From contig NZ_CP044227.1 of the NCBI RefSeq assembly GCF_008727735.1, positions 248,001 to 312,000 on the forward strand: a DNA stretch of 64,000 nt. Reading direction: 5' to 3'. This document shows positions 16,171-24,894 of the stretch, in pieces. The notes beneath the pieces were generated by a model that worked only from the letters and a program-made list of their open reading frames with translations, had not been told where the DNA came from and did not search any database. The stretch comes from Flintibacter sp. KGMB00164. Its GTDB lineage: Bacteria > Bacillota > Clostridia > Oscillospirales > Oscillospiraceae. Every line of letters begins with the position of its first letter. The first letter of the stretch is position 1. The translations under genes and the position numbers were made by a program.

Positions 16171-17580
16171 ATGGAGCAAACATCCAACCGTTATCTGGCT
16201 CAGGCGCCGATTGGGGGCCTGATGCTGAAATTTGCTGTTCCCTGTATTCTCTCTCTGCTGGTCTCGTCCCTTTACAATATTGTGGACCAGATTTTCATTG
16301 GCTGGGGCGTAGGATATCTGGGCAACGGTGCAACCAATGTGGTCTTTCCCATCACGGTCATTGCGCTGGCAGTAGCCCTGATGATCGGTGACGGCTGTGC
16401 AGCTTTTTTGAGTATTTGCCAGGGCAAACATGATACCGAGAGCGCCCACCGCAGTGTGGGCAACGCGATCACCCTGCTGCTGATCTGCAGTGTGGTGCTG
16501 GTGGTGCTGTTTATCCTGTTTCGGGATGTGATTCTGGCGGCTTTTGGTGCCACAGAGAACAATCTCCCCTATGCCATCGATTATTTCAATATTATTATCA
16601 TCGGCATTCCCTTTTATATCGTGACAAACGGCCTTAACTCCATCATCCGGGCGGATGGCAGTCCTAAATTTGCTATGCTGTCTACCCTGGTGGGCTGTGT
16701 TCTGAATGTGATCCTGGACCCCATTGCAATTTTTGTGCTGCAGTGGGGTGTTTCCGGTGCGGCTCTGGCTACCATTGCCGGTCAGATCGTCTCCACCATC
16801 CTGGGAGTGGGCTACCTATTTCACGCCCGTTCCTTTCATCTGCGCAAAGAGAGCTTTCTGCCTCGGGGCAGTCTGCTGGGAAAGATCCTGCCTTTGGGTA
16901 TCAGCAGCCTGCTGACCCAACTGTCGATCGTAATCATTATGGGCGTGATGAACACCACCCTGGTGAAATACGGCGCTCTGTCTGAGTATGGTGCCGACAT
17001 TCCCATGACCGTAGTAGGCATTGTAATGAAGGTGTTCCAGATCGTCATTGCCTTTGTGGTGGGCATTGCCGCAGGCTGTCAGCCTATTGTGGGCTATAAC
17101 TACGGCGCGGGCAACGGTCAGCGAGTCCGCCAGATTTTCAAGACGATGATGCTGGCAGAGGCTGTGGTCGGTCTGGTGTCCATGCTGGCTTTTCAGATTT
17201 TCCCGGTGCAGATCATCTCTCTCTTCGGCAGCGAGAGTGACCTATACAACCAGTTTGCGACTTATGCCTTCCGGATCTATCTCTCTACCATCCTGCTGTG
17301 CTGTATCCATAAGTCTATCAGCATCTTCCTGCAGTCCCTGGGTAAGCCGGTACAGTCCATGCTTCTTTCTCTGCTGCGGGACTTTATTCTGTGTGTGCCT
17401 CTGATCCTGATATTCCCGATGTTTGTGGAGCCGGGGGTTATGGGACCGCTGTACTCTGCGCCTATTGCAGACGTTGTTACCTTGCTGGTGGCAGGGGTTA
17501 TGATGGCCAGTGTTTTGAAAAAGCTGAATCAAATGGAGGAATCCCACAATTTAATACTAAAGAGTGTAGAAACGGCGTGA
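16171..17580 (+). CDS. MATE family efflux transporter
   Basis: A 469-residue transporter with about 12 membrane segments and MATE features (PCILSLLVSSLYNIVDQIFIGWGVGYLG, VGCVLNVILDPIAIF, GCQPIVGYNYGAGN). It exports drugs or metabolites using Na+ or H+. ATG 16171 follows a perfect AAGGAGGT; the longer upstream frame runs through the leader terminator and is rejected. The gene stands alone, with its own leader terminator and an end terminator overlapping its stop. It is one of three MATE genes in the window (also 1113-2798 and 55275-56666). Confidence 0.93.
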   Translation: MEQTSNRYLAQAPIGGLMLKFAVPCILSLLVSSLYNIVDQIFIGWGVGYLGNGATNVVFPITVIALAVALMIGDGCAAFLSICQGKHDTESAHRSVGNAITLLLICSVVLVVLFILFRDVILAAFGATENNLPYAIDYFNIIIIGIPFYIVTNGLNSIIRADGSPKFAMLSTLVGCVLNVILDPIAIFVLQWGVSGAALATIAGQIVSTILGVGYLFHARSFHLRKESFLPRGSLLGKILPLGISSLLTQLSIVIIMGVMNTTLVKYGALSEYGADIPMTVVGIVMKVFQIVIAFVVGIAAGCQPIVGYNYGAGNGQRVRQIFKTMMLAEAVVGLVSMLAFQIFPVQIISLFGSESDLYNQFATYAFRIYLSTILLCCIHKSISIFLQSLGKPVQSMLLSLLRDFILCVPLILIFPMFVEPGVMGPLYSAPIADVVTLLVAGVMMASVLKKLNQMEESHNLILKSVETA

Positions 17581-17600
17581 CCTGCGGGTCACGCCGTTTT
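17570..17600 (+). terminator. Terminator overlapping the MATE stop codon
   Basis: AAACGGCGTGACC and GGTCACGCCGTTT form a perfect 13-bp stem that includes the TGA stop, followed by TTAG. Confidence 0.75.
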
Positions 17601-17758
17601 AGTCTGTCAAGAAAGACGGCTATGCGCCAAGCATAAGCCAGCTATTTATAGCGAATAGAGAGCGTATGACTATGTTCATTGAAAGGAAAGGTTCCCTCAC
17701 AGGAGATAACTGGGCAATCTTTGGACTCTGAGAGAAAATATAAGTTATTTAGAATAAG

Positions 17759-18703
17759 TCAAGAAATAACAGGAGAAGAATCGTTTAAGGAAGACAATTG
17801 GACCAGCAGCCAGGCACGGGCCTGCGCCCACTCCTTTTTTCCGGGCGTGATTTGCAGGACATAGTTTACCCGGCCCAGCAGGCGGGCCAGATAGTGCGCC
17901 TCGGATTCTTTAATCCCAAGGTGGGCCATATGGTCAGACACGCCGAATTTTTGGCAGAAATACAGCTCCTGCCGCAGGCTGCGCAGGTAATCGGATGGGA
18001 CAGCGGGCTTTTCATTTACTACAAGGCCGGTGACGGTCTGCCGCTGTCCGGCGGGGAGATATTTGCTCTTGCTCTCGTTGAGAAAGAAGCCCATCTCGCG
18101 TAGTTTTTGGGAGACAAAGGCTTTGACCTCTCTGGGGTCAAAAGCGCCGGAGAAGGTCATGTCGTCGCAGTAACGGGTATAGCGGATGGAACGGGACCGA
18201 CACCATGCGCCTACATCCTCGTCAAATTGTGCCATGATGATATTAGTGATGGCCGGGGAACTGGGCGCGCCCTGAGGCAGTGTGTCCCGGTAGTAGCAGA
18301 GCATGGCCAGCAAGATCCGCAGCGGCTCGGCGTAGATTTCCGGCGGGAACGCCTTCTCTTTGACCGTGGAGTAGAGAATGCTGTCGAAGAAATGCCGGAT
18401 ATCCAGCTTTAAAATTCCGGGCTGCCCTGCGTGGGGCGCGGCATTGCGCAGGGTGCTTGCGCCATAGCGGTAGGCTGAGGCATAGCGGGAAATGGGCATG
18501 GGAAGCAGTAGGACCTGCGTGATGCGCCGCTGAATGTGCTTGAGAATGGGATCGGGCACAGAGAGTTCCCGAACGCCGCCATCCCGTTTGGGAAGCTGGA
18601 CCTTGTGGTAGTGTGTTTCCACAGTGTTGCTCACGCCGTACAAGGTCTTGGCGGGAATCCCTAAATCACGCACAAGGGAGGAGAGCTCCCGATAGACGAT
18701 CAA
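17759..18703 (-). CDS. Retron reverse transcriptase
   Basis: A 314-residue reverse transcriptase starting at TTG 18703, which follows a GGGAGGAG ribosome binding site. The longer frame to 18886 runs back through the RNA gene and is not real. Retron hallmarks are NAAPH (residues 87-91, the NAxxH motif), the catalytic aspartates in LKLDIRHFFDSI (D101) and RYCDDMTFSG (YCDD, 178-181), QGAPSSP (144-150), and TVTGLVVN with the retron VTG motif (224-226). The enzyme would copy the msd part of the RNA directly upstream, primed from a branching guanosine, to make multicopy single-stranded DNA. Retrons normally act in phage defence with an effector. Here the neighbours are a MATE exporter and an aromatic-acid-exporter-like gene, neither a known effector, and the protein has no extra domain after the RT region. 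Confidence 0.93.
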   Translation of the reverse strand: MIVYRELSSLVRDLGIPAKTLYGVSNTVETHYHKVQLPKRDGGVRELSVPDPILKHIQRRITQVLLLPMPISRYASAYRYGASTLRNAAPHAGQPGILKLDIRHFFDSILYSTVKEKAFPPEIYAEPLRILLAMLCYYRDTLPQGAPSSPAITNIIMAQFDEDVGAWCRSRSIRYTRYCDDMTFSGAFDPREVKAFVSQKLREMGFFLNESKSKYLPAGQRQTVTGLVVNEKPAVPSDYLRSLRQELYFCQKFGVSDHMAHLGIKESEAHYLARLLGRVNYVLQITPGKKEWAQARAWLLVQLSSLNDSSPVIS

Positions 18704-18722
18704 AAAGCTCTCCTCCCTTCTT

Positions 18723-18906
18723 TGCCTGTCCAGCGATACAAATGTGTATGGGGAAGCGTGCAGCGGTATCATGAAGCACATCGGCGATGTGCGGTAATAC
18801 CGCCAGCGCTTTCTCCTGAGCGCAGCGAATACGATGGAATCCATAAACCCGGCCGCGACACGCGGACGAGGTCCAAAGACGGACAAAAACTATCGCTTTC
18901 CAGGCA
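18723..18906 (-). ncRNA. Retron msr-msd RNA
   Basis: Read on the minus strand, the 5' repeat a1 (18906-18891) is TGCCTG-GAA-AGCGATA and the 3' repeat a2 (18738-18723) is the complement of TGCCTG-TCC-AGCGATA, giving 6+7 base pairs around a three-base internal loop. The G at 18890, right after a1, is where the branching guanosine should be. Two small msr hairpins follow: GTCC-GGAC at 18884-18871 and CCGCG-TGT-CGCGG at 18865-18853. The msd has a GCGCT/AGCGC stem and a long hairpin of GCGGTAT/ATACCGC (18803-18797 with 18769-18763) capped by GCACATC-GCC-GATGTGC. The a2 end is 20 bases before the RT start codon. This layout is typical of retrons; exact msDNA ends cannot be set from sequence. Confidence 0.85.
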
Positions 18907-18935
18907 GAAAATAGCAATATGCGATGTTATGAGAT

Positions 18936-18963
18936 ATTATAGCAGGCATTTTAAGGCTGTCAA
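18936..18963 (-). promoter_or_regulatory. Retron promoter
   Basis: TTGACA, a 16-base spacer and TATAAT, both hexamers perfect consensus, on the minus strand. Transcription would start near 18929, about 20 bases before repeat a1. Confidence 0.85.
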
Positions 18964-18982
18964 GCAGGCGAGGGAAAAGCGG

Positions 18983-19011
18983 TTGTCCTGGTGGTGGGGC
19001 TGTGTTATACT
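18983..19011 (+). promoter_or_regulatory. Promoter of the aromatic-acid-exporter-like gene
   Basis: TTGTCC, a 17-base spacer and TATACT, about 90 bp before the start codon and back to back with the retron promoter. Confidence 0.55.
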
Positions 19012-19100
19012 GAGCGCAGCAAAGGGAAAACTGATACATACCTGCGTGGAAAGAGAGCGCCTTCCCCCTGCTCTGCTTTCCTGGGAAAGGAGGCGCTGCT

Positions 19101-20021
19101 ATGAACGGTTCTCCCAAAACTCTGCTCAAGAAAGTTCCCGTAGGAATGCGTACTATCAAGACAGCTCTGGCGGTGACCCTCTCCCTGATGGCGGTGGAAT
19201 ATTACGGAGCCAGCACCGCGAAAGTGGTGTTCGCCACCATTGGCGCCATCTCTGCGGTGGGACCCACTTTTACCGCCTCCCTGCTGGCCTGCATGACGCA
19301 GATCTGCGGAGTGACAGTGGGAGCGCTGCTGGCTATGGCGCTGATGGCGCTCCACCCGCCTGGAATTGTGGGCGTGGGGATTGGAATTATGGTGATCATC
19401 ACCAGCTATCACCACTTAAAATTGAAGTTGGTACCGGTACTGCCCTGCCTGGTGCTGGTCAATATCTGTCTCAACCCCCAGGTGGAGGCCGTTTCCTATT
19501 CCCTGGGGCGCATCTGGGATACCGCCATCGGGCTAGCCATTGGAATGCTTGTGAATACTCTGATCTTTCCCTATGACAATAGCCGAACAATCCGTCAGAT
19601 GATGGAGAGTCTGGATGACGATCTGATCCGCATCCTGGAGGATTTGTTCGATGGGGATGACCATCTGCCCAACGCGGATGATCTGGAAAAGAAGGTAGAC
19701 GCCTTGGAGGGACAGCTGGCGATTTTTTCTCAGCAACGGCTGCTGCGGCGTAAGCGGCAAAAGCGGGAGATCCAGCGGCTCTCCACCTGTGAGGATACGG
19801 CCCAGGCTCTGATGGTGGAGCTGGCGGCATTGTGCAGCATGCCTGCGGTAGGCCGGCTCAATCCGGAGAACCGGCAGGTGCTGCTGGCTCTGGGAGCAAA
19901 GGTCAGCCGGGAGACACCGGTTGGGGAGACGACAGAAGATGTGGTGTCCAACTACCACGTGTCTCAGGTGCTTCGTCTGCGGCAAAAGCTGAAAGGACAG
20001 CTGGCGGGCAGGCGTAGGTGA
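19101..20021 (+). CDS. Aromatic acid exporter family (FUSC/DUF939-like) membrane protein
   Basis: A 306-residue protein. The N-terminal half has five or six membrane segments (MRTIKTALAVTLSLMAVEYYG, VVFATIGAISAVGPTF, GVTVGALLAMAL) typical of the aromatic-acid-exporter/FUSC group. The C-terminal half is charged and helical, probably cytoplasmic, with a basic LLRRKRQKREIQRL stretch. Family members are thought to export aromatic or other toxic acids. AAAGGAGG precedes the ATG. It is divergent from the retron, and nothing in it suggests a retron effector, although an unknown membrane partner cannot be excluded. Confidence 0.82.
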   Translation: MNGSPKTLLKKVPVGMRTIKTALAVTLSLMAVEYYGASTAKVVFATIGAISAVGPTFTASLLACMTQICGVTVGALLAMALMALHPPGIVGVGIGIMVIITSYHHLKLKLVPVLPCLVLVNICLNPQVEAVSYSLGRIWDTAIGLAIGMLVNTLIFPYDNSRTIRQMMESLDDDLIRILEDLFDGDDHLPNADDLEKKVDALEGQLAIFSQQRLLRRKRQKREIQRLSTCEDTAQALMVELAALCSMPAVGRLNPENRQVLLALGAKVSRETPVGETTEDVVSNYHVSQVLRLRQKLKGQLAGRRR

Positions 20022-20033
20022 AATAAGAACGTG

Positions 20034-20070
20034 GGCAACTGGCTCGGTATGCTGAGCTAGTTGCCTTTTT
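20034..20070 (+). terminator. Terminator of the aromatic-acid-exporter-like gene
   Basis: GGCAACTGGCTC and GAGCTAGTTGCC form a 12-bp stem with one G-T pair, followed by TTTTT. Confidence 0.85.
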
Positions 20071-20103
20071 ATATCTTGTGAGAATCAACGATAACCATGC
20101 TGC

Positions 20104-20150
20104 GAAAAAAGAATTCCCCGCGGCAGCTCATAAGAGTGCCGCGGGGAATC
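20104..20150 (-). terminator. Terminator of the first SLH protein gene
   Basis: TTCCCCGCGGCA and its complement form a perfect 12-bp stem followed, on the minus strand, by TTCTTTTTTC. Confidence 0.85.
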
Positions 20151-20178
20151 AAAACAATTTGCCGGGTGTTGCAGACAG

Positions 20179-21290
20179 TTAGGCGGTAAGAGCAACAAAC
20201 TGGCTCATAATAGTAGCCACCTGAGCACGAGTAGCCAGACCCTGGGGATCCAGGGCGTTATTGCCCATGCCGGAGATCAGGCCGTTCTCAACAGCCCAAG
20301 CCATGGCCTGAGCGGCCCAATCGCTGGCGTTGCCGGCATCCACAAAGCTGTTCAGGTTGCCGGTGGGAGCGGGCTTGCCCGCGTAATTCCACAGCATAAG
20401 GGCCAGCTGCTCACGGTTCAGATTGCCATCCATATTGGTGCCGTCAGAGATGCCGTTTTCCATGGCCCACTGCTGGCCGGCAGCGTACCAGGCCTCGCCG
20501 TCAGAAGCGGCGGTGTTGGCGCCGTCATAGGAGGCCAGAACGGTGACGATCATGGAACGGGTCATAACGGTCTCGGGGGCAAAGGTGGTGGCGCTGGTAC
20601 CGGAGAAGAGGTTGCGGCTGGTAGCAAAGTCGATGTAGCTGGCGCCCCAGTACTGGTTGGAGACATCATCGAAGTCCTTGGAGTTGTCCACGATCTTGAC
20701 GGTGTCGCCGTCAGCCAGGGTAACCGCCACGCCGTTTTCGGTGGTCAGGGTAGTCTTGATGATCTCCTCGGTGCCGTCAGCCTTGACCAGAACGGCCACG
20801 GTGCCGGAGGTGACGTTCTCCACGGGGATCTCCACCTTGGCGGAGGTGCTGGAGGGCAGAGTCACGGTGACGGTGGCAGCCTCATCCCGGTCGGAAGTCA
20901 CGGGGACCTCGGGCATGGGCAGAGCCACGGCCTCGCCCTTGTCGGCGGCCTCGTTCACGACAGCGGCGGGCAGCTTGACCTCGGCCTCCACCTGGCCGTT
21001 CTTGGAGACGGTGGTGGTGGAAGAAGAGCCGTCCTTGTTGTCCACGGTAGTCTTGCTGGAGCCGTCAGTGTTCTCGATCACCTCGGTCTTATTGCCCTCG
21101 GTGTCGGTAGTGGTAGTAGTGGTGGTGCCGTCCTTCTTGGTCTCGACCACTTCGGAGGAGCCGTCGGGGTACTTGGTGGTCTCGGTGGTGGAGCCGTCGG
21201 GCTTAGTCACGGTAGTGGTGGTAGAGCCGTCGGGGTTCTTCTCAGTCTCGGTCTGGTTGCCGGAACCAGAGGAGGAACCGCCGCCGGTGG
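20179..21290 (-). repeat. Shared 3' module, copy 1 (linker, beta domain, SLH)
   Basis: The encoded segment from the xDGSTTTT linker to the stop is closely similar to that of 24990-26100 in the same orientation, for example TVDNKDGSSSTTTVS, VEIPV, ADGTEEIIKTTLTT and ATIMSQFVALTA in both. It forms a direct repeat of about 1.1 kb. Confidence 0.85.
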
Positions 21291-23673
21291 GGATGTAGCT
21301 CCACAGAGCGGTGAAGGTGGTGTCCTTGGAGATGGTCACCTGAGCGTTTGCTGCGTAGGACTTGCTGCCGTCGCTCCAGCCGTTGAAGCTGTAACCAGCC
21401 TTGCTGGGAGCGGCGGGGAGAGTAATGGTGCAGTTGGCAGAAACCAGATACTGAGCTACCACAGCATCCCCATCCTTAACGATAGCAACCGTCTGAGTGT
21501 TGCCCTCGTCCACATAGACAGGGAGCTTGCTATTCAACATATCCATGGTATTGTTGAGGAGGGTGACATTGCTGGTGTTGACCCCCAGACGAATGCCACT
21601 GGAATACTCGTTATATTCGTAGTTAGCAAAAGAAATATTCTGGAACACATTGTTGCGGATCACAATGTTGTCGCTTCCGCTATTCTGGGCAGTTCCATCT
21701 GCTGCAATGTTAATGGCATTGTACTTGGTACCGTTGAACTGGCAGTTTTCAATCACGGCATTGCTCATACGGTTAAAATACATACCGTACATAAAGTTAT
21801 TAAAGGTACAGCCACTTACTTCAAGATATCCGATGGGGCTGGTTTTATGGTAGGTGGAGGTAATTGCCATCTCACGGCCAATGGTTTCAAGGGTATTGCC
21901 GCCATTGAAAACAACATTCTGAATCTTGGTCACATTATCGGCATTGCCACCGGTAAAGGTACCGTTAAAATACACCGCAGAAGTCTGGGCGCCAGTGGCC
22001 TGATAGGAGATGGTCAGATCCTTCAGCACACTACCCTCACTGCCGCCAGCAAAGGTAAACATACCATTGCCGTAGTCCACACTGCTGAAACCGGCAATAA
22101 CAGTCTCGGTGCCAGAACCCTGAATGGTAACCTTTTTATTCAGAACGATGCACTGATTTTCTTCCAACTCATAGGTGCCGCTATTAAGAACTACCGTCGT
22201 ATTCGGCTGAATTTTACTATTTAAGACCTGATCAGCCAAAGCGATGCCATCATCCACAATGATGGTCAGATTATCGTTATTAACTGCAACATTGCTACTG
22301 TTGTTAAAAATACCCGGACACCAGCCGTAACCCCATTCAGGATGCTCGGAATCTGTATAACCAGCATACTCGTTGTCGGTAAAGTCAATGGTTACATCGC
22401 TGGCATTGAGCGTACCGGTCTTGGAATAGTTGGTGGAAATCCAAGCATACAGCTTTACATTTTCGATGGTAGCAGTACCGATGTCACCATTATTTATCTG
22501 AGAGTTGAAGGTAATGGAACCACTGCCCCACTCATTGACCTTCTTCATCTCAGCGTTTCTCAGAGTAAAGTTCTGACCCATGATCTCAATGACCTTGTTC
22601 TGATAGTCCTTGGAAAGGATATCTACATTGTCGATGGTAATCCCGTTACCCCAGACAGATACAAAGTCCTGGGTCGCCCAAGCGCCATTTGCGGTCTCCA
22701 CATCGCTGGTAATGATCACATCGCCAATACCGTTGATAGTGAGATCATCCGCATACAGGGGGAAGTACCAGCCGCTCTGAAAACTGGTAAACGGATTTTT
22801 CCAGTCTTTGTACATATCCAGCTGTGTCCGGGTCAGCGTATAAGTACCCGCTGCAATATTCCAGGTCTGACCGTCCTGCTGCTTCTTGATAGCGGCGGCC
22901 AGCTGGTCAACGGTTTGAATATTTACTACTTCTGGGGCCTGAGTAGTAATAGTGGGAACACTCATAGCCACATCAAAAGCATCACCAAAAGACTTTCCCT
23001 GTGTGATTACGGCAACAGGGGCAGTCTCAGAGACGCCAATGTCATAGGCGTTTATCTGCACACCGTTGATGTACTGAGTCAGATAGCCGTTGGCAAACTC
23101 TACATCAATGGTATAAGTCCCGGCAGTCGTCGTGATATCGGAAATATCTTTCCATGAGCCGCTGCCATAGGCATCCCAGGACTGCCACTTGATAGTATCA
23201 GTATTGATAAACTGAATGATAGCCCAATCCACGCAATCCTGCTGACTTGCAGCTCCGTTTTCTCCGGCTTCATCTACCTGGATCCACAAAGAAGCGTTCA
23301 CGTTGTTCTGCTCCAGCATGGACTCGGTGACATCCATGGTATAGCTTACCTTCCAATAGCTGCTCACCTGAGCCCCAGTATATGCCTTGCGGCCCTGCCA
23401 GTCATACCAGTCATTCTGCTGTTGTTGTTCTTTTACGGAAAAAGTGATTTTTCCACCCTCAATCGTAAAATTGTTGGGCTCCTGGCGATCCGTAATCCAG
23501 CTGTTCACATCATTCAAATTTTTGAGTGTTGTGCTGGAGGAACCATTTCCTGCTTCAGAAAGTCCGTTGCTGGTTATATCCTCCACTGCCAGCGCACTGG
23601 CAGGCAGTAGAGACAACACCATTGCGAAAGACAATAGTGCGCCCCCAACGCGTGTTCGTATCGTGTGTTTCAT
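20179..23673 (-). CDS. Secreted beta-helix protein with InlB-type repeat and three SLH domains (paralogue 1)
   Basis: A 1164-residue surface protein. A signal peptide (MKHTIRTRVGG, then a hydrophobic core ending SALA) is followed by a long N-terminal part with a carbohydrate-binding or lectin-like look (residues about 40-240) and parallel beta-helix repeats (about 240-740; for example SDNIVIRNNVFQNISF). Next come an InlB-type repeat (about 745-790; GYSFNGWSDG, FTALWSY), a Thr/Gly/Asp-rich linker built of about 13-residue xDGSTTTT repeats, a beta domain, and three SLH domains (about 1010-1164) that anchor to cell-wall polymer. AAGGAGG precedes the ATG. Its last 1.1 kb is nearly shared with 24990-27893. 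The ligand is unknown; adhesion or glycan binding is inferred. Confidence 0.88.
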   Translation of the reverse strand: MKHTIRTRVGGALLSFAMVLSLLPASALAVEDITSNGLSEAGNGSSSTTLKNLNDVNSWITDRQEPNNFTIEGGKITFSVKEQQQQNDWYDWQGRKAYTGAQVSSYWKVSYTMDVTESMLEQNNVNASLWIQVDEAGENGAASQQDCVDWAIIQFINTDTIKWQSWDAYGSGSWKDISDITTTAGTYTIDVEFANGYLTQYINGVQINAYDIGVSETAPVAVITQGKSFGDAFDVAMSVPTITTQAPEVVNIQTVDQLAAAIKKQQDGQTWNIAAGTYTLTRTQLDMYKDWKNPFTSFQSGWYFPLYADDLTINGIGDVIITSDVETANGAWATQDFVSVWGNGITIDNVDILSKDYQNKVIEIMGQNFTLRNAEMKKVNEWGSGSITFNSQINNGDIGTATIENVKLYAWISTNYSKTGTLNASDVTIDFTDNEYAGYTDSEHPEWGYGWCPGIFNNSSNVAVNNDNLTIIVDDGIALADQVLNSKIQPNTTVVLNSGTYELEENQCIVLNKKVTIQGSGTETVIAGFSSVDYGNGMFTFAGGSEGSVLKDLTISYQATGAQTSAVYFNGTFTGGNADNVTKIQNVVFNGGNTLETIGREMAITSTYHKTSPIGYLEVSGCTFNNFMYGMYFNRMSNAVIENCQFNGTKYNAINIAADGTAQNSGSDNIVIRNNVFQNISFANYEYNEYSSGIRLGVNTSNVTLLNNTMDMLNSKLPVYVDEGNTQTVAIVKDGDAVVAQYLVSANCTITLPAAPSKAGYSFNGWSDGSKSYAANAQVTISKDTTFTALWSYIPTGGGSSSGSGNQTETEKNPDGSTTTTVTKPDGSTTETTKYPDGSSEVVETKKDGTTTTTTTDTEGNKTEVIENTDGSSKTTVDNKDGSSSTTTVSKNGQVEAEVKLPAAVVNEAADKGEAVALPMPEVPVTSDRDEAATVTVTLPSSTSAKVEIPVENVTSGTVAVLVKADGTEEIIKTTLTTENGVAVTLADGDTVKIVDNSKDFDDVSNQYWGASYIDFATSRNLFSGTSATTFAPETVMTRSMIVTVLASYDGANTAASDGEAWYAAGQQWAMENGISDGTNMDGNLNREQLALMLWNYAGKPAPTGNLNSFVDAGNASDWAAQAMAWAVENGLISGMGNNALDPQGLATRAQVATIMSQFVALTA

Positions 23674-23832
23674 TTTTCTTCCTCCTTAACAAGGATGATT
23701 TGGTGTTGCCCTGCTCTCAAAGCTTGGGATGCTGCGTAGTATTGAAAGGCAAAATGAACTAGCCATCCCGGAAAAGATCCCTGCAGCTTACCAATAAAAG
23801 ACAGCTGAAATTAATTTTGCCATACGTACACA

Positions 23833-23861
23833 ATTGTAATACCATATTCGGAATTTTGCAA
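23833..23861 (-). promoter_or_regulatory. Promoter of SLH paralogue 1
   Basis: TTGCAA, a 17-base spacer and TACAAT on the minus strand. The sequence around the -35 (TTGCAAAATT) is the same as in the promoter of paralogue 2. It implies a leader of about 150 bases that can fold (GGGATG pairs with CATCCC). Apart from this and the site at 24010, the 411-bp gap shows no gene; a 78-codon minus-strand frame there lacks a ribosome binding site. Confidence 0.6.
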
Positions 23862-24009
23862 GAAAACTTTCGTATCTGTAGTATATTACTTGGTTCAATA
23901 GTGTATGCAGACAAAAAATGAAGTAAATCCTGCGTTTTTGCTTAAAATAATCTGAAATTATAATTTTATGTTTATGTTCAGGGAGGAGAAAAGAAACCAA
24001 AATTAAAAA

Positions 24010-24026
24010 CTGTGATAAAATCACAG
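24010..24026. promoter_or_regulatory. CTGTGATAAAATCACAG palindrome before the ferredoxin gene
   Basis: A perfect 17-base palindrome 58 bp before the ferredoxin start. It resembles CRP/FNR-family operators (TGTGA...TCACA) but with five central bases rather than six. Control by a redox-sensing CRP/FNR-type protein is a guess. Confidence 0.4.
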
Positions 24027-24084
24027 AACAGCAGTAGGTTCCTCTGCTATGTTATCAATATTGAGTAGCGATGGAGGTCTATTT

Positions 24085-24297
24085 ATGATAAGAGGAAACC
24101 GGGTGCCGCGAAAAGCCGAAGTATCAGAAGCATACTGTGTGGCGTGCGGATGCTGCGTCAAGGTGTGCCCTCTGGGTGCCATTTCTATCTACTGCGGCAT
24201 TAAGGCGGTAGTGGATCAGGACAAATGCGTGGGCTGTGGCAAGTGTGCCAAGGAATGTCCCGCATCAGTGATTGAGATCCGGGAGGTGGCAGGATGA
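24085..24297 (+). CDS. Small 2[4Fe-4S] ferredoxin-like protein
   Basis: A 70-residue protein with two four-cysteine clusters, CVACGCCVKVCPLG and CVGCGKCAKECP, each expected to hold one [4Fe-4S] cluster. ATG 24085 has GGAGGT six bases upstream. It overlaps the next gene by four bases (ATGA), so the two are coupled and probably pass electrons to each other at the membrane. Confidence 0.92.
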   Translation: MIRGNRVPRKAEVSEAYCVACGCCVKVCPLGAISIYCGIKAVVDQDKCVGCGKCAKECPASVIEIREVAG

Positions 24298-24881
24298 AAA
24301 AGAAATGGTATGATTATCTCTGGATCGCTTCCTTGTGCTATCTGCTGCTGGGCTTTTTCAATATCCTTTTCGCCTGGCTGGGTCTGTTGTGCTTCTTTAT
24401 CCCGCTGATTATGGCCGTGGCAGGCGGAACCAAGGGCTACTGCAACCGCTACTGCGGCCGAGGACAACTGTTTGGATTGCTTGGCGGGCGGTTTGGGCTG
24501 TCCCGGAAGCGTGATATCCCGGGCTGGATGAGAAGCAAATGGTTTCGGTATGGATTTTTGATCTTCTTCTTTGCAATGTTTTTCCAGATGCTGTGGAGCA
24601 CCTGGCTGGTGTTTGCAGGCGCTTCCGATCTCAAACAGGTGGTCACCCTCCTATGGACATTCAAGCTGCCCTGGCATTGGGCTTATCATGGGAGTGCACT
24701 CCCAGCCGGGGCAGTCCAGTTTGCCTTTGGATTTTATAGCGTGATGCTCACCTCCACCGTGCTGGGTCTGTTGACGATGGTCCTCTTTAAGTCCCGCAGC
24801 TGGTGTGTCTACTGCCCGATGGGCACAATGACACAGCTGATCTGCAAAGCAAAAGCGGGCGGGAAGAATCAAAATATGTAA
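24294..24881 (+). CDS. Membrane 4Fe-4S protein (NapH/YccM-like)
   Basis: A 195-residue membrane protein with about four hydrophobic segments and two cysteine pairs, CNRYCGRGQ (about residue 50) and CVYCPMG (about residue 173), as in the polyferredoxin-type domain found in NapH and related proteins. It lacks the extra soluble ferredoxin domain of NapH; the small ferredoxin encoded just upstream may supply it. The electron donor and acceptor are unknown. The pair sits alone on the plus strand between two SLH genes. Confidence 0.8.
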   Translation: MKKKWYDYLWIASLCYLLLGFFNILFAWLGLLCFFIPLIMAVAGGTKGYCNRYCGRGQLFGLLGGRFGLSRKRDIPGWMRSKWFRYGFLIFFFAMFFQMLWSTWLVFAGASDLKQVVTLLWTFKLPWHWAYHGSALPAGAVQFAFGFYSVMLTSTVLGLLTMVLFKSRSWCVYCPMGTMTQLICKAKAGGKNQNM

Positions 24882-24894
24882 AGCGATAACAAAT

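Noticed and set aside
18704..18886. N-terminal extension of the RT reading frame (to give 375 residues)
   Set aside because: It runs back through the msr-msd RNA, has no retron RT similarity, and TTG 18703 has an excellent ribosome binding site.
18722..19576. 284-codon plus-strand frame over the retron RNA and the FUSC-like gene
   Set aside because: It overlaps a real membrane-protein gene in another frame, has repetitive Ser/Arg content and no ribosome binding site. Not a retron effector.
23674..23830. Cyclic-di-GMP or other known riboswitch in the SLH leaders
   Set aside because: The leaders can fold but do not match the conserved bases of any riboswitch class I know.
23788..24024. 78-codon minus-strand frame in the gap between SLH paralogue 1 and the ferredoxin
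   Set aside because: AT-rich, no ribosome binding site, and it covers the SLH promoter.
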